A stretch of 64,000 nucleotides of DNA. Source: Methylobacterium sp. NEAU K. Its GTDB lineage: Bacteria; Pseudomonadota; Alphaproteobacteria; Rhizobiales; Beijerinckiaceae. The notes below the pieces were generated by a model. It was given only the letters and a program-made list of their open reading frames with translations. It had not been told where the DNA came from and did no database searches. Position numbers and translations under genes: made by a program. The stretch spans positions 1 to 64,000 of the forward strand of contig NZ_JAUYZJ010000030.1 of the NCBI RefSeq assembly GCF_030700285.1, given 5' to 3'. Positions 25,870 through 34,389 of this stretch are shown here, in pieces (the stretch's first letter is position 1; each line of letters starts with the position of its first letter).

Positions 25870-26133
25870 GTGGACCCGCTCAAGGCCGCCGCCGCGACGA
25901 TCGTCTGCCTCGCCCTGTTCTGGCTGGCCTTCCGGCTGACCCGGCGGCTCGTCGACATGGCCATCGCGGGGGGCTACGCAGAGGAGCGTCGGCGCCTCGC
26001 CGAGGAGGCCCAGGATCCTTCGGGTGCCGCTCCGCAGGCCTCGGCCATCTGCGCCACTGCGCCGAGCTCGGCGGCCCGCAGCGATCCATCGCCCGCCTCG
26101 GTCAGCATCGCGCAGGGTATGCGTGCGGAGTAG
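25870..26133 (+). CDS. Small single-span membrane protein
   Basis: GTG 25870 with GGGGAG just upstream begins an 87-residue protein: a hydrophobic segment (AATIVCLALFWLAFRLTRRLV) spans the membrane once and a charged, alanine-rich tail (YAEERRRLAEEAQDP) follows. No family is recognised. The frame extends further upstream in low-quality sequence, but the GTG start gives a normal membrane-protein N-terminus. Confidence 0.5.
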   Translation: MDPLKAAAATIVCLALFWLAFRLTRRLVDMAIAGGYAEERRRLAEEAQDPSGAAPQASAICATAPSSAARSDPSPASVSIAQGMRAE

Positions 26134-26175
26134 GGACGGTCGAGGCGCCCCCGGGATGGGCGCCACGCGTCCGGA

Positions 26176-26628
26176 TCAGCCGCCCGTCTGCCGGAGGGCC
26201 TCGCCGGCGATCATGGCGGCCGCCACCGCGACGTTGAGGGAGCGCAGGCCGGGCCGGATCGGCACCACGACCCGGGCATCGGCCGCAGCGTGGACGGAGT
26301 CGGGTACGCCGGCCGATTCGCGCCCGACCATCACGCAGTCGTCCGGGCGGAACGCGAACTCCGTGTAGGGCACGGCACCGGCCGTGGTGGCGAGTACGAG
26401 CCGCAGGCCGGCCTCGGCCCGCCACGCCTCGAAGGCCGCGAACGCACGGTGCCGGGTGATCGCGACATGGTCGAGATAGTCGAGGCCCGAGCGGCGTAGG
26501 TGCCGGTCCGAGACGTCGAAGCCCGCGGGCTCCACGATCTCCACCGCGAAGCCGAGGCAGGCGGCCATGCGCAGCATCGTGCCGGTGTTCTGCGGGATAT
26601 CGGGCTGGTAGAGGGCGAGGCGGAGCAT
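26176..26628 (-). CDS. trmL: tRNA (cytidine(34)-2'-O)-methyltransferase TrmL
   Basis: A 150-residue SPOUT-class enzyme that methylates the ribose at wobble position 34 of tRNA-Leu isoacceptors, using S-adenosylmethionine. It is full length for the family, starting LRLALYQPDIPQNTGTMLR (the substrate-side motif), with MVGRESAGVPDSV and IPIRPGLRSLNVAVAAAM forming the knotted cofactor site. It is a single gene on the minus strand with no coupled neighbour. Confidence 0.92.
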   Translation of the reverse strand: MLRLALYQPDIPQNTGTMLRMAACLGFAVEIVEPAGFDVSDRHLRRSGLDYLDHVAITRHRAFAAFEAWRAEAGLRLVLATTAGAVPYTEFAFRPDDCVMVGRESAGVPDSVHAAADARVVVPIRPGLRSLNVAVAAAMIAGEALRQTGG

Positions 26629-26804
26629 GGGAGCAGCCTTGTGGTGCTCGGGCGCCCCGCCGTCAAAGCCCCGGATGGTCGCCGCTCAGCCGGCAACGGG
26701 CTGCGCAATCCCGGGCGTGCGATGAGAATTGGCGGAACTTACGCTGCGCCAGAGCCTTAAGGCCGCATCCTGTCCGCGGCCCTTCGTCCGAAAGTCCTGA
26801 CCCG

Positions 26805-27299
26805 ATGCGCACCCCGCTCCTCGCCTCGGCCCTCCTGCTGGCGGCCCTCGCAACTGCCTCGGCGCAGAATGCAGGCCCAAACCCGGATGGCAGCAGCCCC
26901 GCGGCGCCGGTGCCCGGTCAGCCCGCCACGATGGCCGACAACCTCCGCCCGACCTTCGTGGCCCAGACCGCCGACGATATGGTCGCCAGCAAGTTGATCG
27001 GGGCGAGCGTGACCAACGCTGCCAACGAGACGATCGGGCAGATCGCCGATTTCGTCCTCGATCAGAAGGGCAGCGTAAAGGCCTGGATCATCGGGGTCGG
27101 CGGCTTCCTCGGGCTCGGCTCGAAATACGTGGCCGTCGACCCGTCCGTGCTGAAGCTCGACCGCACCGACGGCAAGTCGCTGCAGGCGCGCATCGACACG
27201 ACCAAGGACCAGCTGAAGGCCGCGCCGGAATACGTCTACCTGGGCAAGGAGCCGCCGAAGGGCGCCGCGCCCGCGGGGGAGCCGGCGCAGAAGCCCTGA
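26805..27299 (+). CDS. PRC-barrel domain protein, secreted
   Basis: A 164-residue protein with a clear signal peptide (LLASALLLAALATASAQ), a flexible Pro/Ala linker and a PRC-barrel at about 58-130 (MVASKLIGASVTNAANETIG, then KAWIIGVGGFLGLGSKYVAV). The tail is Pro/Ala/Lys-rich. PRC-barrels in alphaproteobacterial periplasmic proteins are of unknown function; sensing or envelope stabilisation has been proposed. It is followed by a SCO-like gene in the same direction, but with its own spacing of 118 bases. Confidence 0.8.
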   Translation: MRTPLLASALLLAALATASAQNAGPNPDGSSPAAPVPGQPATMADNLRPTFVAQTADDMVASKLIGASVTNAANETIGQIADFVLDQKGSVKAWIIGVGGFLGLGSKYVAVDPSVLKLDRTDGKSLQARIDTTKDQLKAAPEYVYLGKEPPKGAAPAGEPAQKP

Positions 27300-27417
27300 C
27301 GGGTTCGCGCGACCGCAGGCCCGCGGGTCCGACAAACAGCCGGCGGCACGCTGCAGGCTTGCCACCGCGCGCCGTTCCGTGCTGTGCCAGTCACCGCACG
27401 GAGGTCGGAACCGAGAC

Positions 27418-27999
27418 ATGCGCCGCGCCCTGATCCCGCTTCTCGCCTTCTGCCTCGGCCTCGTCGGCATCACCGGGGCGGCGGTGTTCGCGTTCATGCC
27501 CGACCGGGCGCCGGTGGGCGTGCCGGGGGTTGGCGGGCCGTTCACCCTGGTCGATGAGGACGGGCGCAGCGTCACCGAGCGCGACTTCGCCGGCGCGACG
27601 CATCTCGTGTTCTTCGGCTTCACCCATTGCCCAGACGTGTGCCCGACGACCCTGCAGCAGGTCTCGGACGTGCTCGCCGCCCTCGGTCCCAAGGCCGGGC
27701 GAATGCGCGTCGCCTTCGTCACCGTGGATCCCGAACGCGACGATCCGGCCAGCCTGAAGACCTACCTGTCGAGCTTCGATCCGCGCATCACGGGCCTCAC
27801 CGGCAGCCCCGAGCAGGTCGCCGCCGCCGAGAAAGCATACCGCGCCTACGCCCGTAAGGTGCCCGGCAAGGATGGGGACTACACGATGGAGCACACCGCG
27901 ATCGTCTACGTGATGGACGCGCAGAACCGCTTCCTCGGCGCCCTCGACCTCTCGCGCCCGGCGGAGGAGACCGCGGCGCAGCTGGCCAAGAAGATCTGA
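27418..27999 (+). CDS. SCO1/SenC-family copper chaperone
   Basis: A 193-residue membrane-anchored thioredoxin-fold protein that delivers copper to the CuA site of cytochrome c oxidase in this family. The N-terminus has one membrane span (LIPLLAFCLGLVGITGAA). The CxxxC copper site is THCPDVCPTT and the third ligand is the His of YTMEHTAIVYVMD. FFGFTH and FVTVDPERD are family motifs. ATG 27418 is the start that gives a proper signal anchor. It ends 11 bases from the convergent PilZ gene. Confidence 0.9.
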   Translation: MRRALIPLLAFCLGLVGITGAAVFAFMPDRAPVGVPGVGGPFTLVDEDGRSVTERDFAGATHLVFFGFTHCPDVCPTTLQQVSDVLAALGPKAGRMRVAFVTVDPERDDPASLKTYLSSFDPRITGLTGSPEQVAAAEKAYRAYARKVPGKDGDYTMEHTAIVYVMDAQNRFLGALDLSRPAEETAAQLAKKI

Positions 28000-28010
28000 T
28001 CCGCCGGATT

Positions 28011-28649
28011 CTACAGCGTCATCCCGGCATGGAAGCGATCTGGGGAGAGCGGCAGCAGGAACTGGACGCCGAAGCCGCCTTCGAAGTAGCGCACCAGCCG
28101 TCCCGGGGTGCTGCCCACCGTCACGGCGGCGCCGAGCGGGAGCGAGACAGAGCTGGAGATCGCGACGCCCGACATCGAGATGTCGATGAGCCGGGCGTGG
28201 ATCTCCCGGCCGCCGTCGAGGCGCAGGACCACCGCCGTCTGGGTCGGCACGAGACGCTCGTGGGAGCGCCCCTCGGGCAGCCCCAGGATCTCCCGGTTGG
28301 CAAGCCAAGTGAGCTGGGACGCGATCTTGTCGCGCTTGCGCGGCGTGGCGCTGAGCTGAACCGCGAAGCCCCCCGTGCTGTGGCGCGCGATGATGCCCTC
28401 GATCCGGCCGATATGCTCCAGGTAGAGCACGACGCGTTCGCCGACCTCGCCCACCACCGCGCAGGTCAGGCGCACGCCGCCCGGCGACATGTCCACAGTC
28501 TGGCAGGGATATTCCCGGCGGTCCGCCAGCATGTAGCGCCCGAGCACGGCGACCCGCACACGCTGGTGGCGGCGCTGGTCGGCAGCGTTGCGCCCCGCGC
28601 TGGGCGCGCCGGCTGCATCCCTCCAGGCGGTGGCGTCGACCGCGATCAT
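28011..28649 (-). CDS. Tandem PilZ-domain protein
   Basis: A 212-residue cytoplasmic protein with two PilZ-like domains. The first (about 26-115) has RRHQRVRVAVLGRYM and DMSPGGVRL, matching the RxxxR and D/NxSxxG motifs for cyclic di-GMP. The second (about 135-205) has DISMSGVAI and an incomplete arginine motif, so it may not bind. The ATG at 28649 is used; an upstream TTG (28676) would add nine residues. It probably links cyclic di-GMP levels to motility or surface polysaccharide, but no partner gene is adjacent. Confidence 0.8.
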   Translation of the reverse strand: MIAVDATAWRDAAGAPSAGRNAADQRRHQRVRVAVLGRYMLADRREYPCQTVDMSPGGVRLTCAVVGEVGERVVLYLEHIGRIEGIIARHSTGGFAVQLSATPRKRDKIASQLTWLANREILGLPEGRSHERLVPTQTAVVLRLDGGREIHARLIDISMSGVAISSSVSLPLGAAVTVGSTPGRLVRYFEGGFGVQFLLPLSPDRFHAGMTL

Positions 28650-28869
28650 ACCGACATGGGTCCTGCGCCGTGACAATCGGAACCGCAGGCTAGGCCGGGA
28701 CCGTTACGAAAGCCTTGTTCCCGGTGCAGGCTTTATCGACCTTATCAAAATATCGCTCTGTGGCGCCCTGTCGTCGATCACGCACATGACTTGAGGATCT
28801 CCCTCTCGTCTGTCCTGGGCAAGCAACCCCAACGCGCGAGCGTCGGACAAGGCGTCCCGAACCAAGACC

Positions 28870-29469
28870 TCAGGCGCGGCCGCCCGCGTGGACGAGAAGG
28901 TGACCCCGGCGCACCGGGCCGGGAGAGCCGGCGCTTGCGCGGATCGCCGGCCGTGCCGGCAGCGTCGCCTCGCTCCTGCGCCCGGGAAGGATGCGCAGAG
29001 AGGTGGTCTCCGCCTGCACCAGCGGGCGCAGCCCGATCCAGTGGGGCGGGCTCTCGAGGCTCAGGGTGCCGAGCGCCCGGACCTGCATGCGGCCGCGGTG
29101 GCGCAGCGGCAGGAGCAGGAGTTCGAGGTCGACCGCCTCGCCGGCCGTGTTCGTGCCGCGCAGGCCAGCCACTACCCCGAGGGTGTCGCTGGCGACGATC
29201 TCGACGATGCGCCAGGGATCCGGCGCCTGCGCGCCCCACAACCCTGCGAAGGTCTCGCCTTTCAGCTCCCGGCCGTAGAGGGCGCAGACCCGGGTGCCCG
29301 CTAGCCGGACGGTGGCCGAGCGCTCGGCCATATCGAGCTCCAGGATCAGGCTGTCGGCGAGCAGGTGCCGGATCTCGCCCGGCTCGATCTCAGCGCGTTC
29401 GGGCGCGGCGCGCTCTCCGCGCAGACGCTCCCAATAGGCATGAAGCATGCGGCTCGTGGGATGTTTCAT
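28870..29469 (-). CDS. PAS_5-family (PAS domain) protein
   Basis: A 199-residue protein of the alphaproteobacterial PAS_5 type. It begins HPTSRMLHAYWERLRGERAAP and has EIRHLLADSLILELD, RLAGTRVCALYGRELKG and the characteristic LELLLLPLRHRG. Such proteins carry one PAS-like fold without an attached output domain; their function is unknown. ATG 29469 is selected, since upstream in-frame sequence is shadow-like. The C-terminal 30 residues are Pro/Arg-rich. Confidence 0.8.
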   Translation of the reverse strand: MKHPTSRMLHAYWERLRGERAAPERAEIEPGEIRHLLADSLILELDMAERSATVRLAGTRVCALYGRELKGETFAGLWGAQAPDPWRIVEIVASDTLGVVAGLRGTNTAGEAVDLELLLLPLRHRGRMQVRALGTLSLESPPHWIGLRPLVQAETTSLRILPGRRSEATLPARPAIRASAGSPGPVRRGHLLVHAGGRA

Positions 29470-29864
29470 CGGTGTCCCGATTTGATACGCCTGTTGCCCG
29501 TCCCCGGATCGACTTGGCACATCCGCGGGGGACGCGCCGCCTTTCCGGGGCGATCTCGGGCTCAAGGCGCATGCGGCGTGCCGCCCGGCGCGGGACATTC
29601 TCTCCCGGGTGGCCTCCTCTCCCGGGTGGCCTCGGCTGGGCCGGTTACGGGCACCGGTAGGCCGCGGGGCATCGACCTGGGGCTCGTAATCGCCGGGGGT
29701 CTTCGCCACGCTGCCGCCGATATGATTTTCGTGACGCTGCGAGCAGATTGCCCCTCGGACTCCTGACGCGCCGCACTGCTTTGGGTCCTGCGGCCCGGTC
29801 CGATAAGGCTTCAATACGTCGCCGGGACTTGCCCGAACGCCCGTCGCCCCGACATGGTGCCGGA
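29470..29864. other. Divergent intergenic region with tandem repeat
   Basis: This 395-base gap lies between the divergent PAS_5 and rhomboid genes. It holds a perfect 17-base tandem duplication at 29600-29633. No gene is supported; promoters for both neighbours are expected here but no clear pair was seen. Confidence 0.5.
29600..29633. repeat. Perfect 17-base tandem duplication
   Basis: CTCTCCCGGGTGGCCTC occurs twice head to tail (29600-29616 and 29617-29633) with no mismatch. Each copy contains the palindrome CCCGGG. It may be a replication-slippage duplication or paired binding sites. Confidence 0.85.
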
Positions 29865-30686
29865 ATGGATGCCTCCCCTGAATTTCCGCGCCAGAGCCGC
29901 GTGCCCGTCTTCAACATGCCGGGGGTGGTGACGCTCTCGATCGGGCTGTTGATGGCGATCCAGGCGGTGCGCGCATTCCTGCTGCCGGACACCCTCGACA
30001 TCCAGGTCGTCCTCGACCTCGCTCTGGTGCCGGCCCGCTGGACGGTGTGGTTCGATCCCGACAAGGCGGTCGACGTGATCCGTGCGGCGGCCGGGGCGGG
30101 CGACGCTGACATGGAGGCCGCCCGCGAGGCGTTCGCCCGCTATATCGTCTCCGAGCACGCGCTGCAGCCCTGGACGCTCGTCACCTATGCCCTGCTGCAC
30201 GGCTCCTGGATGCACGTGGTCTTCAACAGCGTCTGGCTGGCCGCCTTCGGCTCGCCGGTGGCCCGGCGCTGCGGCGCGTGGCGCTACGGGGCGATCGCCC
30301 TGGCGGGCACCGCGGCCGGCGGCGTGCTGCACGTGCTGATCGATCCCTTGAGCGCGGGGCCGCTGGTCGGCGCCTCGGCGGGGATCTCGGCCCTGATGGC
30401 CGCCGCCGCCCGCTTCGTTTTCCAGCCCCCCGCCTCCGGCTACGAGGGGCCGCCCTGGCAATTGCCGCCGCGTCGGCCTGTCGAGACGATCCCCGAGCTT
30501 CTGCGCAACCGGACGGCGGTCGCATTCCTGGCGATCTGGCTCGTCACCAACCTGCTCTTCGGCCTCGTCAGCGTGCCGCTCGTCGCCGAGAACGCCGCCA
30601 TCGCGTGGGATGCCCACCTCGGCGGCTTTATCGCGGGTTTCCTGCTTTTCCCGCTGCTGGATCCGCGCGACCGGGTCCGGCGCTGA
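29865..30686 (+). CDS. Rhomboid-family intramembrane serine protease
   Basis: A 273-residue inner-membrane protease with about six hydrophobic segments. HGSWMHVVFNSVWLAAFG is the HxxxN-type motif of the second segment, the catalytic serine is in LVGASAGISAL (about residue 172) and the catalytic histidine in AHLGGFIAGF (about residue 250). The usual GxSG reads GASA here, a tolerated but less common form. A Pro/Arg-rich cytosolic or periplasmic loop of about 30 residues follows the serine segment. The substrate is unknown. Confidence 0.86.
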   Translation: MDASPEFPRQSRVPVFNMPGVVTLSIGLLMAIQAVRAFLLPDTLDIQVVLDLALVPARWTVWFDPDKAVDVIRAAAGAGDADMEAAREAFARYIVSEHALQPWTLVTYALLHGSWMHVVFNSVWLAAFGSPVARRCGAWRYGAIALAGTAAGGVLHVLIDPLSAGPLVGASAGISALMAAAARFVFQPPASGYEGPPWQLPPRRPVETIPELLRNRTAVAFLAIWLVTNLLFGLVSVPLVAENAAIAWDAHLGGFIAGFLLFPLLDPRDRVRR

Positions 30687-30817
30687 ACACCTTGCCAACA
30701 CGACGGTTCGGTCACACACTCGCCACAATGTGAACGAGCCGGGGTCTACCCGGACGACAGCGCAACGCGGGCGCCGCGGGCTGACGACGCATCAGACGCG
30801 TCACAAGGGAGAGAGCC

Positions 30818-31249
30818 ATGAATGTCGCACGCATCCTCGCCGAGAAGGGCACTTCCGTCGTCACCGTGAGCCCCGACAAGACCCTCGAGGACGTGATCCA
30901 GATCCTGGCCGAGAAGCGCATCGGCGCCCTCGTGGTCGCTCATGCCGACGGATCGGTGGCCGGCGTCATCTCCGAGCGCGACATCATGCGGGCGCTCGCC
31001 CAGCATGGGGGCGCGACCTTCGACGCGCCGGTCTCGGCCCATATGACGACCGCGGTCACGACCTGCGGCAAGAGCACCTCGATCGAGGAGGTGATGGAGC
31101 TGATGACCAAGGGCCGCTTCCGCCATGTGCCGGTCTGCGAGGGCGGCCGCCTCGTCGGCCTGATCTCGATCGGCGACGTGGTCGCGCGCAAGATCGCCAG
31201 CGTCGAAGCCGAGCATCAGGCCCTGCGCGACTACATCACGACGGCCTGA
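30818..31249 (+). CDS. CBS-domain protein
   Basis: A 143-residue stand-alone pair of CBS domains, one at about 8-65 (VVTVSPDKTLEDVIQILAE) and one at about 75-135 (ITTA region: AVTTCGKSTSIEEVMELMT, RHVPVCEGGRLVGLISIGD). Such pairs bind adenosine nucleotides and report energy state. The protein is full length with ATG after GGGAGAG. It is followed by a convergent phoD gene 40 bases away. Confidence 0.9.
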   Translation: MNVARILAEKGTSVVTVSPDKTLEDVIQILAEKRIGALVVAHADGSVAGVISERDIMRALAQHGGATFDAPVSAHMTTAVTTCGKSTSIEEVMELMTKGRFRHVPVCEGGRLVGLISIGDVVARKIASVEAEHQALRDYITTA

Positions 31250-31274
31250 GCCGGCTTCGCTCCGCGAGGATCCG

Positions 31275-31292
31275 TGAGGCCCATGGGCCTCA
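31275..31292. terminator. Palindrome between convergent CBS and phoD genes (possible terminator)
   Basis: TGAGGCCCATGGGCCTCA is an 18-base perfect palindrome that overlaps the phoD stop codon. On the plus strand it is followed by GGCTTT only. It could stop transcription from the CBS gene, but evidence is limited to the stem. Confidence 0.4.
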
Positions 31293-32861
31293 GGCTTTCG
31301 CGGGATCGAGGGTGACGTGCCAGAGGTCGGTGTCGGCCGCGTCCTTGAGTGTCACGGTCATCTGCTCGGTGGCGCCGTCGACCGCGACGTGGCCGAAGAA
31401 CTGGTAGCCGGCTGCCGGAGACAGGTTCACCTGTCCCTTGTCGGGCGCCTTCACGTAGCGCAGCTGCGGCCCGAACGTGTTGTCCAGGGCGTTGGGGCCG
31501 AAGGTGCCCGCGTGAAGCGGCCCGGAGACGAACTCCCAGAACGGGTCGAAATCCTGGAACTGCGCCTTGTTCGGGTCGTAGTAGTGGGCGGCCGTGTAAT
31601 GCACGTCGGCCGTCAGCCAGACCGTGTTGCGGATGTTCGCGCGCTTGATGAACCGCAGCAGGTCGGCGATCTCCAACTCGCGCCCGAGCGGCGGCCCGTC
31701 GCCCTGCGCTACCGCCTCCGAGCCGAAGTTGCGGTCGGTGTCGTAGGTCACCACGAGGCCCAGGGGCATGTCGGCTGCGATGACCTTCCAGGTCGCCCGT
31801 GAATCGGCAAGCGCCTGCTTCAGCCAGGCGAGCTGCTGGGGCCCGAGAAAGTAGGAATCGGGGCCGTAGGCCGTCTGCCGGTTCTCGCCGTTCGGGCCGC
31901 GGTAAGAGCGCATGTCGAGCATGAACACGTCGACCAGGGGCCCGTAGGCGATCTTGCGATAGACGCGGCCGGGCTCGGCCGGCTCGAATCGCATCGGCAT
32001 GTATTCGTGGAAGGCGCGGGACGCGCGCAGCTGCAGGGCCAGCACGTTCGGGTCGGTGTATTTCTTCTTCAGGTGCTCGGCCCGGGTGAGCGGCTCGCCC
32101 GGCCACCAGTTGTTGGTGACCTCGTGGTCGTCCCACTGCGCAAGGATCGGCACGGCGGCGTTCATAGCCAGCACGTTCTTGTCGGTGAGGTTGTACTTGT
32201 GGCGGCCCCGGAACTCGGCGAGCGTCTCGGCGGGCTTCGACACCTCCTCGGTGACACGGTTGCGCCACAGGCTGCCGTCCGGCAGCTTCACCTCGGCCTG
32301 GATCGGCCCGTCGGCGTAGATCGTGTCGCCGGAATGGATGAAGAAGTCCGGCCGGTTCCTCAGGATCGCGGAGTAGATCGTCATGCCGCCGCGGGCCTCG
32401 TCGATGCCCCAGCCCTGGCCGACGGTGTCGCCCGACCAGCAGAACGAGACTGATCGCCGGTCCGCCGGCGCCGTGCGGAACCGCCCGACCTCACCCGGTC
32501 CGACGATCGTGGGTGCGGCGACGTCCTGGAGCCTGACCCGGTAGAACACGTCCTGTCCCGGTGGCAGCCCGGTCAGCGCCACCTTCACGGTGCCGTCGGT
32601 CTCGGGGAGCGCATCGGCGAAGACCCCCCCGCGGATCTCGGAGAAGCTCTCGGTGGTCGCCCACTCGATGATCGCCCGCGCCGGCCGGTCCGAGCGCGCC
32701 CAGACCACCGCCGAATCGGTACCGACGTCGCCGGACTGGAGTCCGTGGGTGAGCATCGGCCGATCGGCGGCCCGGCTCAGGCCGGGGCGGGCGAGGCCGG
32801 TCGCAATCCCGACGAGGCTCGCACCCCCGGAGAGAAGGATCTGGCGGCGGCTCGCATACAT
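31290..32861 (-). CDS. phoD: PhoD-type alkaline phosphatase, Tat-exported
   Basis: A 523-residue periplasmic phosphodiesterase/phosphatase of the metallophosphatase-like PhoD family. The N-terminus (SRRQILLSGGASLVGIATGL) is a twin-arginine-type signal. LTHGLQSGDVGTDSAVVW is the PhoD N-terminal domain signature. Metal-site motifs follow: FCWSGDTVGQGW, FFIHSGDTIYADG, LAQWDDHEVTNNW and WLTADVHYTAAHYYDP. It would release phosphate from esters under phosphate limitation. No Pho box was recognised upstream. It is a single gene with a good ribosome site (GAGGA, 8 bases). Confidence 0.9.
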   Translation of the reverse strand: MYASRRQILLSGGASLVGIATGLARPGLSRAADRPMLTHGLQSGDVGTDSAVVWARSDRPARAIIEWATTESFSEIRGGVFADALPETDGTVKVALTGLPPGQDVFYRVRLQDVAAPTIVGPGEVGRFRTAPADRRSVSFCWSGDTVGQGWGIDEARGGMTIYSAILRNRPDFFIHSGDTIYADGPIQAEVKLPDGSLWRNRVTEEVSKPAETLAEFRGRHKYNLTDKNVLAMNAAVPILAQWDDHEVTNNWWPGEPLTRAEHLKKKYTDPNVLALQLRASRAFHEYMPMRFEPAEPGRVYRKIAYGPLVDVFMLDMRSYRGPNGENRQTAYGPDSYFLGPQQLAWLKQALADSRATWKVIAADMPLGLVVTYDTDRNFGSEAVAQGDGPPLGRELEIADLLRFIKRANIRNTVWLTADVHYTAAHYYDPNKAQFQDFDPFWEFVSGPLHAGTFGPNALDNTFGPQLRYVKAPDKGQVNLSPAAGYQFFGHVAVDGATEQMTVTLKDAADTDLWHVTLDPAKA

Positions 32862-32922
32862 TGGAAGTCCTCAAACCTGTTGAGGCCTCCATCGCAAGTG
32901 GTCGCGACAGCCGCGTGACATC

Positions 32923-33906
32923 CTACGCGCGCGCGGCGGCACCTTTCAGGACGGCGCGGATCCGGGGCAGGGCCGCCCGGGCGGCCCTGTGCCCGATGGC
33001 GATGCCTTCGGCCGCCTTGTGGAAGTCGAACAGGCCGAAATCCGCCACGTCCGGGCCGATGGCCACGTCCGGCGGGTCGCGCTCCAGCCGCGCCCGGGAG
33101 ATCCGGTCCTGCGTGATGTTGAATGCGCCGAGCACCACCCGGGCGATGCCGGGAACGGGAATTTCGGGCTCGGCGCGGTCGAAGCCCGGCAGGCGCCCGC
33201 GTACCACCTGGAAGAGGCTGCGGCGCGGGACCGGCGCGGGCGCCTCATGGACGACCGGGCCGCCCGTGTCGCCATTGAGGTTCACGCAGATCACGAGATC
33301 GGCCCCGAGCGCCCGGGCGAGCGCCACCGGCACCGGGTTGACCAGCGTCCCGTCCATCAGCACGCGCCCCTCGTAGGTCACCGGGGGAAACAGGCCGGGG
33401 ATCGCGTAGGAGGCGCGCACCGCCTCGACCGCCGGGCCCTCGATCAGGCTCACCTCCTGGCCGCTGCCGAACTCGGTGGCGACGCAGCCGAAGCGGATCG
33501 GCAGGTCCTCAATCCGGCGCGCGCCGAGATCGGCGAACAGCCGCTTGCGCAGGCGGTTGCCGGCGATCAGGCCGGAGCCCGGCAGGCGCGGATCGATCAG
33601 CCCGACCACCCGGCGCTTGGTCAGCGCCCGGGCGAAAGTTTCCAGGCGGTCGAGGCGCCCGGCGGCATAGCAGGCGCCGACCACGGCGCCGATGGAGCAG
33701 CCCGCCACCACGGTCGGATGGATCGCGGCCTCTTCCAGCGCCCGGATCACCCCGATATGCGCCCAGCCTCTGGCCGATCCGCCGCCCAGCGCGAGCCCGA
33801 CCCGTGGGCCGGTACTGGGCACCGGCCGGACCGGCTCGACGGTCCCGGGACGGAAATGGGGCACGGCCTGACCATCTTGCCGCTTCGCGGCAAGAGTCGG
33901 GCTCAT
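32923..33906 (-). CDS. Patatin-like phospholipase (RssA type)
   Basis: A 327-residue serine hydrolase-like protein. The oxyanion-hole loop is ALGGGSARGWAHIG, the nucleophile motif GCSIG and the catalytic Asp in LMDGTLVNPVPV, a complete Ser-Asp dyad. No signal peptide is seen. The ATG at 33906 overlaps the hisI stop (ATGA), so the longer upstream frame is not used. It is cotranscribed with hisI in what seems a housekeeping arrangement; the substrate lipid is unknown. Confidence 0.85.
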   Translation of the reverse strand: MSPTLAAKRQDGQAVPHFRPGTVEPVRPVPSTGPRVGLALGGGSARGWAHIGVIRALEEAAIHPTVVAGCSIGAVVGACYAAGRLDRLETFARALTKRRVVGLIDPRLPGSGLIAGNRLRKRLFADLGARRIEDLPIRFGCVATEFGSGQEVSLIEGPAVEAVRASYAIPGLFPPVTYEGRVLMDGTLVNPVPVALARALGADLVICVNLNGDTGGPVVHEAPAPVPRRSLFQVVRGRLPGFDRAEPEIPVPGIARVVLGAFNITQDRISRARLERDPPDVAIGPDVADFGLFDFHKAAEGIAIGHRAARAALPRIRAVLKGAAARA

Positions 33907-34325
33907 GGGCTGGCAGCCTTCAGGGCGACGCCGCCCTCCGCGGACCGGACCACGCTGCGGTAGAAGCAGGCCCGCCGGCCGGTGTGGCAGCAGCCCCCGT
34001 CGCCATCGACCTCCACGCGGATCAGCAGCGCGTCTTGGTCGCAATCGACCCGCATCTCGACGATGCGCTGGATCTGGCCGCTGGTCGCGCCCTTGTGCCA
34101 GAGTTCCTGCCGGGAGCGCGACCAGTACCAAGCCTCCCCGGTCTCGATCGTGCGCGCCAGCGATTCGGCGTTCATGTGGGCGAGCATCAGCACCCGCCCG
34201 TCATGGGCGTCGACCGCGATGCAGGCCACCAGCCCGTCCCGGTCGAATCGCGGGGTGAAGGCCGTGCCTTCTTCGAGCTCGGCGCGGGTGCCGGGGGGAT
34301 CGAAAGCGCTGTCGCTCGCGGTCAT
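33903..34325 (-). CDS. hisI: Phosphoribosyl-AMP cyclohydrolase
   Basis: A 140-residue cytoplasmic enzyme of histidine synthesis that opens the purine ring of phosphoribosyl-AMP. It carries HNAES-like MLAHMNAESLARTIETG, EAWYWSRSRQELWHKG, the Mg site RVDCDQDALL, and the zinc ligands in GDGGCCHTGRRACFYR. It is the stand-alone HisI form without HisE. Its stop overlaps the patatin-like gene start, and folE is upstream on the same strand, 64 bases away. Confidence 0.95.
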   Translation of the reverse strand: MTASDSAFDPPGTRAELEEGTAFTPRFDRDGLVACIAVDAHDGRVLMLAHMNAESLARTIETGEAWYWSRSRQELWHKGATSGQIQRIVEMRVDCDQDALLIRVEVDGDGGCCHTGRRACFYRSVVRSAEGGVALKAASP

Positions 34326-34389
34326 GGCGCCGAAGGGAGGTCCCGGGAATCTGGCTGGAGGCTACGGGGCGAAGGTTACGGGGTTGAGA

